Shown in pieces: positions 61,348 through 64,000 of a DNA stretch of 64,000 nt. Positions within the stretch are counted from its first letter, which is position 1. Each line of letters opens with the position of its first letter. The stretch spans positions 22,788,001-22,852,000 of the forward strand of contig NC_061773.1 of the NCBI RefSeq assembly GCF_022458985.1, in the 5' to 3' direction. The stretch comes from Mugil cephalus (taxonomy: Eukaryota > Chordata > Actinopteri > Mugiliformes > Mugilidae). The notes beneath the pieces were generated by a model. That model saw nothing but the letters and a program-made list of their open reading frames with translations, did no database searches and had not been told where the DNA came from. Both the position numbers and the translations under genes were made by a program.

Positions 61348-61890
61348 TTTAGTGAGTGATCTGCAAAACTCCTCTTCTCAATTTTATATACAGACTGCAT
61401 TATTAGCCTGTTCAACTGCATTTTGAGCGATATTCATATTCTAACCGCCGACTAACCAGGTGTCAGATGTATACAAAGTTATGCCCTATGCTCATCCACG
61501 ACTTTCACAAGTAATCATGCCTTAGATGTATGTACGTTTTATTTTTGGGGTTGATATTCTCAGTTGGTACACGTTCCTCGTTATTATTCATCCTGCTTGA
61601 ATTCCGGTGATGTCAAGTACACGACGTGCCTCTGCACTCCGAGGCTACGCAACGCATACGTAGCCGAGGACGGACCATTCAAAACCTCTGTTTTCCGTGA
61701 AGCGTGTCTACGAAGAGGATTGTCTCTGTCAAAGACACGGCTTTGGTGCAAAGGCGATATTCTACCCCGAGGCACCGAGTGACAGTGTGGGCTGGGAACG
61801 AGAACATAATGGTCCCAGTTAAGCCCGACTGTTTAGAAGGGATAACCTAGTGTAAAGGGCTAGAATTATAAATAGCCTACCGAGAGGAGG
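60481..61890. other. AT-rich intergenic stretch between dnajc11 and camta1
   Basis: No gene seen. It has a run of T at 61316-61342, and 60481-61560 is very AT-rich. Near 61610-61720 the composition turns CpG-richer. Confidence 0.5.
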
Positions 61891-62964
61891 GAAGATATTG
61901 TGTTACGGGCTCGTTATGAACTTAACTTTCCCTCGGGGGTGTTATTGCGGTGGCGATACAGTGATTTTCCTGCTCGAGCCAAAATAAGGAGGACGCGGAG
62001 GGCACGGTTTTCATTTCATCCTCTAAGTTTCCCTCTGACCCGTCATCGCTTCAGTTTAATAACACGCCTCATAGATGGGAAAGCAGGTGGTGAGCGCGTA
62101 CGTAGCCTACAGCCTTGTGTAGGCGCGCGTGGAGCTGTCCTTTCAGCACCGCGAGCTTCAGCACCACGGCGAATGACAGCACCCGCCAGCCCACGCGCAT
62201 TTTAGAAAAAAAAAAAAAAAACTCTCTTTAAGGCAGTCATTTAAATTCAGGAGTGCGTGTGGGGAGGTTCATAATTTATGGCGAGACGCGACCTTACGTC
62301 GCATTTTCTCCACAGTCCGCTGGGTTCGCGTGCGAGGAAATTTACACGCGTGTGACATATAGCTATGTGTAAGCGTGTATGCGTGTAGGCCTACGCGCGC
62401 GCGTGATAGGGAGAGAGAGGGAGAGAGAGAGGATGATGATAAGCGCGATGATGATGCTGTGGGAGGCTGTCAAGGTGTCCTCGAATACAGACGTCGTTGG
62501 GTGACGTGAGAGGGGAGAGAGAGAGAGAGAGAGAGAGAGGGCGGGAGGAAGAGTGCGCGTGAACGTGGGAGAAGGGGGCGTGGGCAACGGGAAGAATAAT
62601 CGGAAGGATGGAGAATTCCGCGAGTCACCATCACGGAGCCCCGCTGTCAGTCCTCACCGCCCGGGCCAATCGTCCCACGGAGCACGGCAGGCTCGCCCCC
62701 CCAACCCCTTCTTCTCAGACCCGCCCCCCTCCTTGAGCTGTCCTCTCTGTTCACGCGCGTGGTACCCACCCCTCCACCTCCTCCCCCCCTCTTCATCCTC
62801 CTCCCCTCCTCCCTCACATCCACCATCACCATCACCAGCACCCCCCCTCCTCCCTCCCTCCCTCCATCCATCCCTCCGTCCCTCCCTCCCTCCCTCCCTC
62901 TACCACCACTAGGTCGAGTCGAGGAGGAGGAGGAGGAGGAGGAAGAGGAGGAGGAGGAGGAGGG
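61891..62964 (+). promoter_or_regulatory. CpG-rich promoter/5' UTR region of camta1
   Basis: CpG dinucleotides become frequent from about 61900. The region includes a (GA)n array at 62515-62539, a C-rich and CT-rich tract at about 62700-62900 (CCCTCC repeats) and a GGA-rich tract at 62919-62963 ending two bases before the ATG. The CT and GA blocks are complementary to each other. The transcription start is not resolved. Confidence 0.5.
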
Positions 62965-63012
62965 ATGAGGCGCGCGGCGGAGGGGAAATGGCTGCCGAAA
63001 ACAAGCCGGAAG
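62965..63012 (+). CDS. camta1: camta1, first coding exon (partial gene, continues beyond window)
   Basis: Sixteen codons read MRRAAEGKWLPKTSRK and end at a GTAAGA donor (63013). Human CAMTA1 begins MWRAEGKWLPKTSRK, so the match covers nearly the whole exon. CAMTA1 is a calmodulin-binding transcription activator with a CG-1 DNA-binding domain encoded by later exons. A second ATG at 62989 in another frame (MAAENKPEG) is less likely because it lacks this match. Position next to dnajc11 and phf13 agrees with human 1p36. In human the next intron is extremely long, which fits the absence of exon 2 in the last kilobase. Confidence 0.88.
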
Positions 63013-64000
63013 GTAAGAGAGAAATAAGGCTTTCTATTTGAGGTGGCAGAGTCCTGCTTCGCGGGGTTCAGGCGAGGCGATGAGGGGACCGAGGCACGGA
63101 GGAGGGTAGACATAGCGGCGGGGCTTTCCCTCTTCTCTTGCAGCCCGTCCCGAAAACACGGACGCTTGGGTGCTGAACCAGCGTCCGTGTGGAGCACGGT
63201 TAACCGACAGCAAATAAATAACAGAGGGAGAGTTGTCCTGTCGGTGGGGCTCCGAGTGAGTCCGGATAGGGGGGGTGATAGTTTATTTATTTATTTATTT
63301 TTTTGTTACCGTCCGATGCTTTCAGCGTTTCATCCCCCCCACCTCCTCCAACCGAGGAGCTTTTTAAGCGTTTGGCATAAAGGGATGAGGATGAGAGAGG
63401 ATGAGAGTGGTTCACGCTGAAGGAATTCAGATGCCTCCTCTCGCTCTCCCTCGGTGTGTGTGCGCCTTTGCGTGTTTATCTGTCTCCGTGTCTCTTTAAG
63501 CATAAAATAGACCACCGAATTGCAGATTTCCCTCTCCTGACGAGCACACAGCGTCTCCGACCAGCTGTGTGTTTATTTAGTCCGACAATCTAGCCTCGGT
63601 GTGTTTATGTTTGTGTTCATTTTCGGTGTTGATGTGTGTGCTCACGGTTGCTAAGGCACTGAAGGTGAGAATCTGGCTGCATTTAGGCTGCGGAAGGGGT
63701 GGTGGGGGGGTGCGGGTGGAGGGTGGATGGGGGTTGGATGGGGAGGGGGGCGTGTATGTGTGTCAGTTTCAGGTCATATCATGTATGAATCTAATTTAAT
63801 TTTCTACTCCCTTAACTAAACTCTTGGGGTCGTTATCATCGCACACAGCCACCATTTCATTCACACTGCAATTCATTCATTCATGAATTATTTAAGTTTG
63901 GCTATATTATCTGTCTCTCTCTCTCAACTTATGGTTTAAGAAAGACTTCTTTATTCTTTATTCACTGTGTTCCTAAACATGCCCCGGGTAGTTAGTTTAA
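63013..64000 (+). other. Start of camta1 intron 1
   Basis: CpG-rich to about 63270, then ordinary sequence with a (TTTA)n run at 63281-63300 and a GGGGT-rich stretch at 63695-63755. No second camta1 exon is recognised. Confidence 0.6.

Noticed and set aside
62553-62968. Pro/Ser-rich and Glu-rich open frames before camta1
   Set aside because: They are translations of CCCTCC and GGA repeats in a 5' UTR/promoter. The camta1 exon uses another frame.
62989-63012. Alternative camta1 start reading MAAENKPEG
   Set aside because: The frame starting at 62965 matches the known CAMTA1 N-terminus over its whole length and has the correct donor phase.
1-64000. CRISPR array, operons or prophage
   Set aside because: No regularly spaced repeats and no bacterial gene organisation. 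All real genes here are spliced vertebrate genes.

Overview
This window is vertebrate nuclear DNA, almost certainly from a ray-finned (teleost) fish. The genes are split by canonical GT-AG introns, there are no operons, and the introns are fairly compact. CA/GT microsatellites and fish-type transposons are frequent (hAT-like MITEs, a Tc1-like relic, tRNA-derived SINEs, LINE fragments). A twist3-type gene is present, a paralogue known from fish. I cannot name the species.

Layout. (1) 1-14.3 kb, + strand: the 3' part of a class IIa histone deacetylase, best called hdac7. It covers nine well-supported exons of the catalytic domain, a weak last coding exon and a probable 3' UTR. (2) 14.3-29 kb: mostly non-coding, containing the single-exon bHLH gene twist3 on the - strand, tail-to-tail with hdac7. 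(3) 29.2-35.3 kb, - strand: the three-exon heme transporter slc48a1 (hrg1). (4) 35.3-44 kb: transposon-rich. It holds a four-exon - strand gene joining a fish zinc-finger-protein-type N-terminus to a YqaJ/lambda-exonuclease-like domain in which the expected acidic catalytic residues are replaced. (5) 44.1-51.4 kb, + strand: phf13 (PHD finger) with a long 3' UTR. (6) 54.0-60.3 kb, - strand: dnajc11 in 15 coding exons, reconstructed in full. (7) 60.3-64 kb: an intergenic CpG-rich stretch and the first coding exon of camta1 (+ strand), head-to-head with dnajc11; the rest of camta1 lies beyond the window.

The gene order joins two blocks that sit on different human chromosomes: HDAC7-SLC48A1 (12q13) and PHF13-DNAJC11-CAMTA1 (1p36). 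The YqaJ-like gene and its surrounding transposons lie exactly between them. The hdac-twist tail-to-tail arrangement repeats the HDAC9-TWIST1 and HDAC4-TWIST2 pairs of mammals.

The most unusual item is the YqaJ-like gene. Its four exons splice into a 535-codon open frame, yet its nuclease core looks catalytically dead. Other points of note are a 1.3-kb foldback transposon in phf13 intron 1, a 72-base GC-AG intron in dnajc11, a non-canonical hdac7 C-terminus, and a self-complementary CT/GA block just upstream of the camta1 start codon.
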